64,000 nt of DNA. Source: Fen-178 sp963722575 (lineage in GTDB: Bacteria > Acidobacteriota > Terriglobia > Bryobacterales > Bryobacteraceae). The stretch covers positions 62,001-126,000 of the forward strand of contig CAVRNR010000004.1 in NCBI GenBank assembly GCA_963722575.1, read 5' to 3'. The notes under the pieces are model-generated. The model searched no databases, had not been told where the DNA came from, and worked only from the letters and a program-made list of their open reading frames with translations. Made by a program: the position numbers and the translations under genes. Below, piece by piece: positions 1-9,745 of this stretch. Numbering within the stretch: position 1 is the stretch's first letter; each line of letters starts with the position of its first letter.

Positions 1-1166
1 TCCGCCAGATAACGCAAATTGGAAAGATCGTCCTCCACTTCCTGAAAGGCGGAGAGAACCGTCTGCCGGTAAGCGGCCACGGTGGCATCGTATGCGGCTT
101 CGGAGCTCTCCAGCGTGGCTCCGCGGCGGCCAAAATCAAACAGTGTCTGGGAGAGCGAGGGCCCCGCCGACCAACTGCGGCTCGCGTACGTCAACAGATT
201 CGCCAGATTGGTTGCCAGAAAACCGGGGCTCGCGGAAAGAGTCAACGTGGGATAGTAAGCCGTTTCGGCAATACCGATGTTCGCGTTGGCGGCCGCCACC
301 TGGCGCTCATTCGCCGCGATGTCGGGGCGCCGCTCCAGAAGCTGTGAGGGAACAGCCACCGGAATCGGCGGAGGCGGGCCGGCGATCTTGCTGGCGCCAA
401 TCTCCAGCGAGGATGGCACTTGGCCGGTCAGCATGGCTATGGCGTGCTCGTCCTGCGCTCGCGAGATGCGCATCTGCGTACTCTGCGCTTTGGCGGCCGC
501 AAGCTGGGTTTGCGCCAGGGTAATATCGGACCTCGATGCAACCCCGCCGCTGTGACGGTTGATCGTGAGCTGCAGGTTCTTGTCGTAGGCTTCGATCGTA
601 TCGCTTAGCAGTTGTAGCTGCATGTCCTGCGCCGCCAGCAAAAAGTAGTCGGTCGCCAGCAGCGCCTGCTGGCTGAGCCGGATGTTTTCCAGATCCGCCG
701 CGCTCACCTGCGCGTTGCTCACCGCATTCTCCACCGACAAACGAACCCGGCCCCACAGATCCGGCTCCCATGTCGCGGTGGCGGGCAGCGCAAAGCTATG
801 GCTGCCTTTTCCTTCAACGTAGCTTTGCGAGATCGCCGGGTTCGATCCGACCGTGGGATAGTAGTCTGCGTGATTGGCCAAAACCAGCGTCCGCGCCTGC
901 CGGAACTGCGCTTCCGCCTGCTTGACGTTCTGGTTATTGACGTTGACTAACTCTTCCAGCCGGTTCAGTTCCGGATCGCCAAATATCTCCCACCACTTAC
1001 CCTTCAGCAGGCCGTCGCTGGGAGTCGCCATCTTCCACTGGTCGTTGCCGGCCATTCCTTTGAGGGCCGACGGCGTCTGTGCCACGGGCCGCTGGTACCG
1101 CGGGCCGATGGTACAACCTGAACAGAAAAGCGAGACAAAAATTGCGATTTTCCAAAGTCGTGTCAT
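1..1166 (-). CDS. NodT-family RND outer-membrane efflux lipoprotein (C-terminus off the window)
   Basis: Outer-membrane channel of a tripartite efflux pump. About 388 of the usual 450-480 residues are present; the gene runs off the left edge, so the C-terminal part is missing. It begins MTRLWKIAIFVSLFCSGC, a lipoprotein signal with lipobox S-G-C, followed by GPRYQRP, the hallmark just after the lipidated Cys in this family (usually GPxYxRP). Two TolC-like helical repeats follow, including a PAVPSQLLERRPDIA-like segment typical of the family. Its ATG shares one base with the stop codon of the upstream RND permease gene (TGATG), so the two are translationally coupled. It is the last gene of the minus-strand pump operon. 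Confidence 0.9.
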   Translation of the reverse strand, partial: MTRLWKIAIFVSLFCSGCTIGPRYQRPVAQTPSALKGMAGNDQWKMATPSDGLLKGKWWEIFGDPELNRLEELVNVNNQNVKQAEAQFRQARTLVLANHADYYPTVGSNPAISQSYVEGKGSHSFALPATATWEPDLWGRVRLSVENAVSNAQVSAADLENIRLSQQALLATDYFLLAAQDMQLQLLSDTIEAYDKNLQLTINRHSGGVASRSDITLAQTQLAAAKAQSTQMRISRAQDEHAIAMLTGQVPSSLEIGASKIAGPPPPIPVAVPSQLLERRPDIAANERQVAAANANIGIAETAYYPTLTLSASPGFLATNLANLLTYASRSWSAGPSLSQTLFDFGRRGATLESSEAAYDATVAAYRQTVLSAFQEVEDDLSNLRYLA

Positions 1167-4100
1167 CAATCACCGCTCTCGGCAAGGCCGCCGGGAATCA
1201 GAAAACCGGGACGGTTCCGGTAACTCGGCTGGCGTCGCGCGAAACGCTTGCGCAGCCGGTCGAAATAAAGATAAATCACGGGCGTGGTGAACAAAGTAAG
1301 CATCTGGCTGACCAGGAGGCCGCCTACAATCGAAATTCCCAGAGGTTTCCGCAACTCCGCTCCAACGCCCCACCCGAGCGCCATCGGCATCCCGCCCAGC
1401 AGCGCGCACATGGTCGTCATCATGATCGGCCGGAACCTCAGCAGACAGGCCTGGTAGATGGCATCCCGCGAATTCATCCCCTCGTTCCGTTCGGCCGCCA
1501 GCGCGAAATCGATCATCATGATCGCGTTCTTCTTCACAATGCCGATCAGCAGGATAATTCCGATCATGCCCACGATGTCCAGATCGCTCTTGAACAGGAC
1601 CATGGCCACCAGCGCTCCCACCCCCGCCGAGGGCAGCGTCGAGATGATGGTCAGCGGGTGGATCAGGCTCTCGTACAGTATTCCCAGCACGATGTAAACG
1701 GCCAGCAGCGCCGTCGCGATCAGGATGGGCTGATTCTGAAGCGCTTCCTGATAGGCCCGCGCGGTGCCGGCGAACTTGCCCGTGATGTTGGCGGGCAGGC
1801 CCATCTCCACTTCCGCCCGGTTGATGGCGGCCACGGCGTCGCTCAGCGACACGTTTTCCGCCAGGTTGAACGAAAGCGTCGTCGCCGGGAACTGCCCCTG
1901 GTGCGGCAGCGAAATCGGCGTGAGCCCCTGCGTGAAGTGCGTGAACGTCGACAACGGAACGTTGGTTCCTTTGGGCGTCTGCACGTAGATCGTATTCAGA
2001 AAGTCCGGGCTTTCCCACCATTGCTGCTGCAACGCCAGTACCACGTGGTACTGATTAATCGACTTGTACATCACCGAGACCTGGCGCTGCCCAAAAGCGT
2101 CGTATAGCGCCGAGTCCACGGCTTGCGCCGTCAGGCCCAGCCGCGATGCCGTATCCCGGTCGATCACCACATTCGACGACAAACCGGAATTCTGCTGGTC
2201 CGAGCTGACGTCCGCAATCTCCGGCACCGTCGAGAGCTTGTCCAGCAGCCTCGGCCCCCATAGCGCCAGCGAGTCGAAGTCGGGCCCCTGCAGCGTGTAC
2301 TGGTATTGTGCGTTGCCTTGCCGGCCGCCCACGCGCACATCCTGGGAGTTCTGCAGGTACAGGGTGGCCCCAGGCACGCCCGAAGTCTGGCGGCGCAGAC
2401 GCGCAATCACCTGGTCCGAAGTGGACTTGCGAACCCCCACCGGTTTAAGCTGCACGTTCATCTGCGCCGAGTTCCCCCCGAATCCGCCCCCGCTGGTGCC
2501 GCACACCATGGTGACGGTTTCGACATCCGGGTCCATCCGGACCTTCTCCTCGAACCATTTCGCCTTTGCCACCAGCGCCTGGTAGGAGATGTGCTGCTCG
2601 CCCATCACGGAGCCCTGCAGTCGCCCCGTATCCTGCTGCGGGAAAAACCCCTTCGGGATCTTGTCGTAAAGATAGACGCTCATCCCCACCGTGACGAACA
2701 CGGTGAGCAGCACGGGCGCGGGATGATCCAGCACCACGTTGAGCGCCGACCCATAACTGGAGATCACCCACTTGTAGACTTTTTCGCTCTGGTTATAGAG
2801 GTATCCGTGGCCGCGGTGTTCCTTGAGCAGCCACGCGCACATCATCGGGACCACCGTCAGGGAGATCACCATGGAGATGGCGATGGCCACCGCCAGAATC
2901 ACCGCGAATTCGCGGAACAGGCGCCCCACCACGCCGCTCATCATCAGGATGGGAATGAAGACGGCAATCAGCGACATGCTCATCGACAGAACGGTGAAAC
3001 CAATCTCTTCCGCCCCTTTGAGGGCGGCCTGCATCGGTTTCATGCCATGTTCCAGGTGGCGCGTAATGTTCTCGATCACCACAATCGCATCGTCCACCAC
3101 GAATCCCGTGGCAATCGTCAGCGCCATCAGCGAAAGGTTATCCAGGGTGTACCCGATCAGATACATCGCGCCAAACGTCGCGATGATGGATACCGGCACC
3201 GATACGCTCGGAATAAACGTCGACCAGGCGCTGCGGAGAAAGATGAACACCACCAGAACTACCAGACAAATGGAGACGATCACGTTGCGCTGCGCGTCCC
3301 TCAGCGATTCCCGCGTCGTGGTGGTACGGTCGCTGGCGATCTTGAAACGGACCGTCGGCGGAAGCTGGGCCTGAAACTGCGGCATCAGAGCCTTGATCCG
3401 CGCCACCGTGTCGATGATATTCGCATTCGGCTGGCGGCTGATCTGGATCTGAACCATCGGATTGCCATTCACAACCCCGAAGTTCCGCACATCCTCGTTG
3501 GCGTCGATGACGCGGCCCAGGTCGGACAGCCGGACGGGCGCGCCGTTTCGATAAACCACCACCAGATTCTTGTAGTCTTTCGCCAGGAAAAGCTGGTCGG
3601 TGGCGTAAATCGGAATCTCCTCCTGGGAGTTCGCCAGCGACCCTTTCGGTTTGTTCGCATTGGCGCCCTGGAGGAACGTGCCGATCTGATCCAGGCCCAC
3701 GTTGTAGCGGGCGAGCGGCTGCGGATTCACTTCCACGCGAACCGCCGGAAGCGAGCTCCCACCCACCGAAACCTGGCCCACGCCGTTGACTTGCGCCAGC
3801 TTCTGCGCAAACACCGACGAGGCGATGTCGTACAACTGCGGCCTCGACACTACATCCGACTCCAGTGTCATCAGCACAATCGGCTGGTCGGCCGGATTGA
3901 TCTTCCGGTATCTCGGCAGGGAGGGAAGATTCGACGGGAGAAATCCCGCCGCCGAGTTAATCGCCGCCTGCACTTCGCGCGCCGCCCCGTTGATGTCGCG
4001 GCTCAGATCGAATTGCAGTACGATCATCGCCGATCCAACCGAGCTCCTGGATGTCATTTCCGTGACGCCCGCGATGCGCGTGAACTGCTTCTCCAGTGGA

Positions 4101-4294
4101 GTCGCGACAGACGCCGCCATCACATCCGGACTCGCTCCCGGCAGGCCGGCGCTCACTATGATGGTCGGGAAGTCCACCTCTGGCAATGCTGCCACCGGCA
4201 AGAGCGTGTAGCCGATCGCGCCCGCCAGCGTCACCGCCACCAGCAGCAGCGTCGTGGCCACCGGTCTGTGAATGAATGGCGTGGAAATGCTCAT
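1166..4294 (-). CDS. RND efflux permease, MdtB/MdtC subfamily
   Basis: Proton-driven inner-membrane exporter of 1042 aa, the normal HAE1-family length. The N-terminus (MSISTPFIHRPVATTLL) is typical. The TM4 proton-relay pair is visible in GFVVDDAIVVIENI, and the TM10-11 region carries GIVKKNAIMMIDFALAAE, which matches the MdtB/MdtC subgroup. Two large periplasmic loops separate the transmembrane blocks. It lies 11 bp downstream of a second permease gene and is joined end to start with the outer-membrane lipoprotein gene. MdtB and MdtC form mixed trimers in Enterobacteria, so this pair may do the same. Substrates cannot be told from sequence. Confidence 0.95.
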   Translation of the reverse strand: MSISTPFIHRPVATTLLLVAVTLAGAIGYTLLPVAALPEVDFPTIIVSAGLPGASPDVMAASVATPLEKQFTRIAGVTEMTSRSSVGSAMIVLQFDLSRDINGAAREVQAAINSAAGFLPSNLPSLPRYRKINPADQPIVLMTLESDVVSRPQLYDIASSVFAQKLAQVNGVGQVSVGGSSLPAVRVEVNPQPLARYNVGLDQIGTFLQGANANKPKGSLANSQEEIPIYATDQLFLAKDYKNLVVVYRNGAPVRLSDLGRVIDANEDVRNFGVVNGNPMVQIQISRQPNANIIDTVARIKALMPQFQAQLPPTVRFKIASDRTTTTRESLRDAQRNVIVSICLVVLVVFIFLRSAWSTFIPSVSVPVSIIATFGAMYLIGYTLDNLSLMALTIATGFVVDDAIVVIENITRHLEHGMKPMQAALKGAEEIGFTVLSMSMSLIAVFIPILMMSGVVGRLFREFAVILAVAIAISMVISLTVVPMMCAWLLKEHRGHGYLYNQSEKVYKWVISSYGSALNVVLDHPAPVLLTVFVTVGMSVYLYDKIPKGFFPQQDTGRLQGSVMGEQHISYQALVAKAKWFEEKVRMDPDVETVTMVCGTSGGGFGGNSAQMNVQLKPVGVRKSTSDQVIARLRRQTSGVPGATLYLQNSQDVRVGGRQGNAQYQYTLQGPDFDSLALWGPRLLDKLSTVPEIADVSSDQQNSGLSSNVVIDRDTASRLGLTAQAVDSALYDAFGQRQVSVMYKSINQYHVVLALQQQWWESPDFLNTIYVQTPKGTNVPLSTFTHFTQGLTPISLPHQGQFPATTLSFNLAENVSLSDAVAAINRAEVEMGLPANITGKFAGTARAYQEALQNQPILIATALLAVYIVLGILYESLIHPLTIISTLPSAGVGALVAMVLFKSDLDIVGMIGIILLIGIVKKNAIMMIDFALAAERNEGMNSRDAIYQACLLRFRPIMMTTMCALLGGMPMALGWGVGAELRKPLGISIVGGLLVSQMLTLFTTPVIYLYFDRLRKRFARRQPSYRNRPGFLIPGGLAESGD

Positions 4295-4305
4295 AGGCGC
4301 CAGTC

Positions 4306-7300
4306 TTAAGTCGATTCCGCCCCGGAAAGAAGATCTTCACGCCTGCCAGAACCATGGAGCCGCGCGACCCACGCCGCCGCCCGTCCGAAATACAAATAGA
4401 TCACCGGCGTCGTGAACAGCGTCAGCACCTGGCTGATCAGCAGTCCGCCGATGATGCAGATGCCCAGCGGTTTTCGCAGTTCCGAACCTACGCCGCTGCC
4501 GAAGGCCAGTGGAACCGCGCCCAGCAGCGCGGCCATGGTGGTCATCATGATCGGACGGAACCGCAGCAGGCACGCCTGGTAGATGGCTTCCTCCGGCCGT
4601 TTCCCTTCCTTGCGCTCCGCTTGCAGCGCAAAATCGATCATCATGATGGCGTTCTTCTTCACAATCCCGATCAGTAGAATGAGGCCGATCAGCGCAATGA
4701 CATCCAGATCTTTCTTGAACAGAATCAGGGCCAGCAGCGCGCCCACTCCCGCCGATGGCAGCGTGGAAAGAATCGTGATGGGATGAATAAAGCTCTCATA
4801 TAATATGCCCAGAACGAGGTACACCGTCACGCAGGCCGCCAGGATCAGGATCAACTCGTTGGCCAGCGACAATTCAAACGCCCGGGCTGTCCCCTGGAAG
4901 CTCGGTTCGATGCTGGCCGGCATCCCCAGTCCCTTCGTCACCTGCTTGATATGCTCCACCGCCGCGCCCAGCGACGCTCCCCGCGCCAGGTTGAATGAAA
5001 GCGTAACCACCGGGAACTGGCTCTGGTGGTTGATCGTAATGGGGGACGGAATCATCGATGCTCTGGTCAGCGATCTCAGCGGAGCCGGCGCCAGCGCCGC
5101 CGCGCCCGTCAGCGCGCTATTCGTCCCCGCCAGTGCGATGGTCGTCGCCAGGTTGGCCGACGCCGATCCGATGGGCACGTACATGTCTCCCAGGGCCGCC
5201 GCATCCTGCTGATACTGGGGCGCCACTTCGAGAATCACATGGAACTGGTTGGTCTGCGTATAAATCGTCGATACCTGCCTCTGGCCGAATGAGTCGTAGA
5301 GCGCGTCGTCGATGTTCTGAGGCGTGATGCCCAGCCGGCCCGCGGTGTCGCGATCGATATTGACCAGCAGTCCCAGGCCGTTGTTCTGCTGATCGCTGGC
5401 CACGTCCCGCAGTTCGGGTATCTGTTTCATCCGCTCCATCAGGCGCGGTACCCACACATCCAGCAGCGCCTTGTCGGGCGCATCCAGCGCGTACTGGTAT
5501 TGAGTCCGGCTGATCCGGTCTTCCACGGTCAGATCCTGCACCGGCTGCATGAAGAGCTGGATGCCCGCCACCTGTTGCACCTTCGGCGCCAGCCGCCGGA
5601 TCACATCCACCGCCGAAACACCGGCCCGCTCCTCGAGCGGTTTCAGCGTGATCTGGATACGGCCGCTATTCATGGTCGTGTTCACGCCATCGGCGCCGAT
5701 GAACGACGTGAGGTTCTCAACCGCTGGATCCTGGCGGATGACCTGAACCAGATCCTGCTGCCGCCTGGACATGGCGGGAAACGATACCGTCTCGGGCGCC
5801 TGCGAAATGCCGAGGATCGCACCCGTATCCTGCACCGGAAAGAACCCCTTGGGCACGATGATGTACAGGTAAACCGTGAGGCCCAGCGTGCCCACGGCCA
5901 CCATCAGCGTCAGGAACTGATGGCGCAGCACCACCCGGACCATCCTGCCGTACGCTTCGATGGTCTTGACGAAGCACCACTCCGACCACCGGTACAACGC
6001 GCCCTGCTCGGATTCCGGATGGTGCCTCAGAATGCGAGCCGACATCATGGGCGTCAGCGTCAGCGAGACAAACGCCGAAAACATGATGGTGACCGCCAGA
6101 GTCACCGCGAATTCGCGGAACAGGCGGCCCACAATATCCGCCATGAACAGCAGCGGAATCAGCACCGCGATCAGCGAGACGGTCAACGATACGATGGTGA
6201 ATCCGATCTCCGCCGCTCCCTTGAGCGCGGCCTGCATGGCGGATTCGCCCATCTCGATATAGCGCGAGATGTTTTCGATCATCACGATCGCGTCGTCCAC
6301 TACGAAACCCGTCGAAATCGTCAGCGCCATCAGCGAAAGGTTGTCCAGGCTGTACCCCAGCAGGTACATGACGGCGAACGTGCCCACCAGCGAAAGCGGC
6401 ACGGCGATGCCCGGAATGATGGTGGCCGAAGGGCTGCGCAGGAAGAGAAAGATGACCAGCACCACCAGCACCGTGGTGAGCAGCAGCTCGAACTCGACGT
6501 CCCGCACCGAGGCCCGGATGGTGGTGGTGCGGTCGGTGATGACCTGCACGTGGATCCCCTCCGGCAGGGATGCTTCGATTTGAGGAAGGATCCCCTGCAC
6601 GGTATCGACGACGTTGATGATGTTGGTCCCGGGCTGCCGCTGAATATTCAGCACGATGGCCCGGTCGGCGTTCACCCACGCGGCCAGCTTGGTGTTTTCC
6701 GCGCCGTCGATGACCGTGGCGACATCGCGAATGCGCACCGGCGCTCCATTGCGGTAAGCGATGATGATCGGCCCGTACTGGGCGCCCGCCTGAAGCTGGT
6801 CGTTGTCGTTAATGGTCCAGGCCTGGTCCGGTCCGTCGAAGCTGCCCTTGGCCTGGTTCACGTTGGCGCTGCTCAGCGCCGTTCGCAGAGACTCCAGGCT
6901 TAGTCCATAGGATGCCAGCGCCGTGGGGTTCGCCTGCACCCGCACGGCCGGCCGCTGCCCTCCGCTGATGCTCACCAGGCCCACGCCCTTGAGCTGGGAA
7001 ATCCTCTGCGCCATGCGCGTTTCGGCCAGCTCTTCCACTCTCGGCAGCGGCACCGTCGATGACGTAATGGCCAGCGTCAGAATCGGCGCGTCGGCGGGAT
7101 TCGTCTTGCTGTAAATGGGAGGAACCGGAAGATTGTTGGGAAGAAAAGTCGTGGCTGCATTGATGGCGGCCTGCACCTCCTGCTCGGCTACGTCGATGCT
7201 CAGATCCAGCGAAAACTGCAGCGTGATCAGCGAGCTGCTGAAGGAACTGATGGACGTCATCTGCGTCAGTCCGGGCACCTGGCCGAACTGTTTCTCGAGC

Positions 7301-7497
7301 GGCGCCGTGATCGAAGACGTCACCACCTCCGGGCTCGCGCCCGGGTAAAACGTCTGGATCTGAATGGTCGGGTAATCCACCTGCGGCAGCGCTGAGACCG
7401 GCAGTTGCCGGAAGGCCGTCACCCCGACTAGCACCACTCCAGCCATCATCAGGGATGTTGCCACCGGCCTGAGGATGAAGATGCGGGAGGGACTCAC
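4306..7497 (-). CDS. RND efflux permease, MdtB/MdtC subfamily
   Basis: Second permease of the minus-strand pump, 1063 aa. It shows GFVVDDAIVMIENI (TM4 Asp pair) and GIVKKNAIMMIDFALQAE (TM10 Lys). It is about 20 residues longer than its partner because of an Ala/Gly/Thr-rich insert near residues 770-800 of the second periplasmic loop (around SASANLATTIALAGTNSAL), in the docking/porter region. Its start overlaps the stop of the adaptor gene by 4 bp (ATGA), indicating coupled translation. The order adaptor, permease, permease, outer-membrane factor is the MdtABC-TolC-like arrangement. Confidence 0.95.
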   Translation of the reverse strand: MSPSRIFILRPVATSLMMAGVVLVGVTAFRQLPVSALPQVDYPTIQIQTFYPGASPEVVTSSITAPLEKQFGQVPGLTQMTSISSFSSSLITLQFSLDLSIDVAEQEVQAAINAATTFLPNNLPVPPIYSKTNPADAPILTLAITSSTVPLPRVEELAETRMAQRISQLKGVGLVSISGGQRPAVRVQANPTALASYGLSLESLRTALSSANVNQAKGSFDGPDQAWTINDNDQLQAGAQYGPIIIAYRNGAPVRIRDVATVIDGAENTKLAAWVNADRAIVLNIQRQPGTNIINVVDTVQGILPQIEASLPEGIHVQVITDRTTTIRASVRDVEFELLLTTVLVVLVIFLFLRSPSATIIPGIAVPLSLVGTFAVMYLLGYSLDNLSLMALTISTGFVVDDAIVMIENISRYIEMGESAMQAALKGAAEIGFTIVSLTVSLIAVLIPLLFMADIVGRLFREFAVTLAVTIMFSAFVSLTLTPMMSARILRHHPESEQGALYRWSEWCFVKTIEAYGRMVRVVLRHQFLTLMVAVGTLGLTVYLYIIVPKGFFPVQDTGAILGISQAPETVSFPAMSRRQQDLVQVIRQDPAVENLTSFIGADGVNTTMNSGRIQITLKPLEERAGVSAVDVIRRLAPKVQQVAGIQLFMQPVQDLTVEDRISRTQYQYALDAPDKALLDVWVPRLMERMKQIPELRDVASDQQNNGLGLLVNIDRDTAGRLGITPQNIDDALYDSFGQRQVSTIYTQTNQFHVILEVAPQYQQDAAALGDMYVPIGSASANLATTIALAGTNSALTGAAALAPAPLRSLTRASMIPSPITINHQSQFPVVTLSFNLARGASLGAAVEHIKQVTKGLGMPASIEPSFQGTARAFELSLANELILILAACVTVYLVLGILYESFIHPITILSTLPSAGVGALLALILFKKDLDVIALIGLILLIGIVKKNAIMMIDFALQAERKEGKRPEEAIYQACLLRFRPIMMTTMAALLGAVPLAFGSGVGSELRKPLGICIIGGLLISQVLTLFTTPVIYLYFGRAAAWVARLHGSGRREDLLSGAEST

Positions 7498-8882
7498 CGG
7501 CTGGCGCCTCCGCTCTGGCCCTTTTTGTAGTCGCCGCCACCCTTCTTAAATCCGCCACGGCCGCCGCGGCCGCCCCGTCCGTTTCCGCCGCCTCCGGGCG
7601 CGTAGCCTGGCGGGTTGTCCAGCTCGCCGGCTTTCCGGACCCTGACCACCGCGCCTTCAATCAGCCTGTCGGTCCCATCGATGACTACCTGGTCCCCATC
7701 CGAGAGGCCGCTGAGAATGTCGGTTGAGGCCGCATTCGTGATTCCTGCCTGAACCGTTTTCAGGTGCACTCTGGAATCCGCATCCACAACATACACGAAC
7801 GTGCCCTGCTGGCCATTCTGAACCGCCACGTTGGGAACCACCAGTTGATTGGTCAGCGTGTCCACCAGCAGGCGTATGTTGACGAACTGCTGTGGGAAGA
7901 GTGAGTTGTCCTGGTTGCCGAAAACCGCCTTCAGCTTGGAGGTGCCGGTCGTGCTGTCGATCTGGTTATCGAGGGTCACCAGCATCCCCGATGCCAGCTT
8001 CTTGGAATTGTCCCGGTTGTACGCATCCGCTGGCAAATGCGCACCCGCCCGCAGCTTTTGCGTGACCTCCGGAAGGCTGTCCTCGGGGATGGTGAACAGC
8101 ACGGCGATCGGCTGGAGCTGGGTGATCACCACCATCCCGTTCGCGTCGGAGGCGTGGACGATGTTGCCGGGATCCACCAGGCGCAGTCCCACGACACCCG
8201 TTATCGGCGCCGTGATCTTGGAATAAGTCAATTCCAGCTTGGCGTTGTCGATGTTGGCCTGATCCTGCTTGATGGTGGCTTCGTATTGCGCCACCAGCGC
8301 CTTCTGCGTATCCAATTGCTGACTCGGAATGGCGTCCGTCTTGACCAGAAGCTGGTAGCGGTCGAGATCCACCTTCGCGTTGGCCAGCAGAGCCTGGTCG
8401 TGCGCCAGCGTGGCCTGAGCCAGCTCCAGTTGAACCTGATAAGGCCGCGGGTCTATCTCCAGCAGAACCTGGCCCTCCTTGACCAGATCGCCTTCGTTGA
8501 AATCGACTTTCATCAACTGGCCGTCCACCCGCGATTTGACCGTTACAGTGTAGAAAGCCGTCACGTTGCCCAGCCCGTTCAGATACACCGGGATGCTGGA
8601 GCGTGCCACCTTCGTCACTACTACCGGCACCGGGCCCAGCGGCGCGCCCCGGCCGCCGCCCCCGCCAAAGCCTCCCCCGCCGCCGCCCTGGCCTCGAGGC
8701 GTGCTGTTCGGCTGGCCGGCACGCCACACCGCGTACCCCGCCACACCCGCGACGATCAGCAGGAAAACAACCCAGATCAGTCCGCGTCTCTTTGATTTGC
8801 CGGACCCTGGCGGCACTGGTCCATACTGGCCGGGCGGATACATTTCCGGCAGCGATTCAGGGGTTACGGTGTTTGTCGTCAT
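7494..8882 (-). CDS. RND periplasmic adaptor (MdtA-like membrane fusion protein)
   Basis: Adaptor of 462 aa bridging the permeases and the outer-membrane channel. There is one N-terminal transmembrane anchor (about residues 32-52, after SGKSKRRG) and no lipobox. A Gly-rich linker (residues 62-80) follows, then the split lipoyl/biotinyl half-motifs (KSRVDGQLMKVDFNEGDLVK and TYSKITAPITGVVGLRLV) around a coiled-coil hairpin. The C-terminus is again a Gly/Lys/Arg-rich tail (GGRGGRGGFKKGGG). It is the first gene of the minus-strand operon. No regulator gene is seen in the 141-bp divergent gap to the next gene at 9024. Confidence 0.93.
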   Translation of the reverse strand: MTTNTVTPESLPEMYPPGQYGPVPPGSGKSKRRGLIWVVFLLIVAGVAGYAVWRAGQPNSTPRGQGGGGGGFGGGGGRGAPLGPVPVVVTKVARSSIPVYLNGLGNVTAFYTVTVKSRVDGQLMKVDFNEGDLVKEGQVLLEIDPRPYQVQLELAQATLAHDQALLANAKVDLDRYQLLVKTDAIPSQQLDTQKALVAQYEATIKQDQANIDNAKLELTYSKITAPITGVVGLRLVDPGNIVHASDANGMVVITQLQPIAVLFTIPEDSLPEVTQKLRAGAHLPADAYNRDNSKKLASGMLVTLDNQIDSTTGTSKLKAVFGNQDNSLFPQQFVNIRLLVDTLTNQLVVPNVAVQNGQQGTFVYVVDADSRVHLKTVQAGITNAASTDILSGLSDGDQVVIDGTDRLIEGAVVRVRKAGELDNPPGYAPGGGGNGRGGRGGRGGFKKGGGDYKKGQSGGASR

Positions 8883-9023
8883 TCAAACGGCCTGTCGAAA
8901 AGTGGCAAACTACGCCATTCATTATGACGAATTCGCCAGCCGCAAGGTAACGCCTCCGCCCCAGGATAGCCCTTTCGGAGCAGTGGCTTGCCGCCGCGCG
9001 CGGCAACCGGGTAAAATTAGACA

Positions 9024-9545
9024 ATGAACTCGTTTTCTCATATCCGCTCCCTTATCCGGACCTCGGTTTGCGTGGCCGCCTCGCTGGCCGTGCCAGCCTC
9101 TTTCGGAGCGGAAGCCCCCAGGCATCAGGCCCAAGCGCAGTTGCTCGATCACGCTGAGTTTCTTTGCGCGAATTGCTTCTTCGGACCAAGCGACTATTAT
9201 TACTGTTTCGCGGCGGACAATAAGATCCTGGTCGGCTATCAAAGGACTCCGGTTTTGAACTGGCGGGACAATTCGAAGAATTACTTGACAGGGGCCCACC
9301 CCGCATGGGCAGCCTGGACCGCGCCCGGTCAGACCGTGCCCATCGGCTATGATGACAAGCACATCTGGGTCACTCGCGCGAACGATACCCCGGTCAAGCG
9401 GGATCTCTGGGCGCATCTGAAGGCATTCGCCTTCTGGGTCAGTCGAGCGGACGCTAAACAAGTCAAGCTCACCCGGACCTCCGTGCGGGACATCTTCACC
9501 AACAACGACCGATGCCGCGGCGCCGATCGGACCAAGGCCGATTGA
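9024..9545 (+). CDS. Small secreted protein of unknown function
   Basis: 173 aa with a signal peptide (MNSFSHIRSLIRTSVCVAAS, probable cleavage after SFGA). I do not recognise a named family. The mature part has a CANC motif (CxxC), an aromatic stretch SDYYYCFAADN with a third Cys, and another Cys near the end (NDRCRGAD). It is rich in Trp and His, suggesting an extracytoplasmic redox or small-ligand protein, but this is inference. It sits alone between two divergent efflux operons, so it may be expressed with them or respond to the same stress. It reads as a genuine gene by signal peptide and codon use. Confidence 0.7.
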   Translation: MNSFSHIRSLIRTSVCVAASLAVPASFGAEAPRHQAQAQLLDHAEFLCANCFFGPSDYYYCFAADNKILVGYQRTPVLNWRDNSKNYLTGAHPAWAAWTAPGQTVPIGYDDKHIWVTRANDTPVKRDLWAHLKAFAFWVSRADAKQVKLTRTSVRDIFTNNDRCRGADRTKAD

Positions 9546-9745
9546 CCGGCGTTTCCATTTTGCCGGCGCTAGAGGCAACCGGCGGCAAGTACCGGTTCCC
9601 GGCCTGCACGCGCACCGGCGATACACCGCGGAGGCCCGGTTTCTGAAAAAGTTCCAAAATATGTGTCTCGGAAGGGCTATTAAAGGTGGATTGGGGTAAC
9701 ATTAGTATGTGGTTTACCGCCAGTTTTAAGGTATAAGTTCGGTTT
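9546..9745. other. Intergenic region upstream of the plus-strand pump
   Basis: 200 bp between the small secreted protein and the adaptor gene. It holds no convincing ORF. The last 60 bp before the adaptor ATG are noticeably AT-rich and would be the natural place for a promoter. I could not pick out clear -35/-10 boxes or an operator palindrome. Confidence 0.4.

Noticed and set aside
2306..4309. 667-aa plus-strand frame opposite the first permease
   Set aside because: Arg/His-rich shadow of the minus-strand RND gene.
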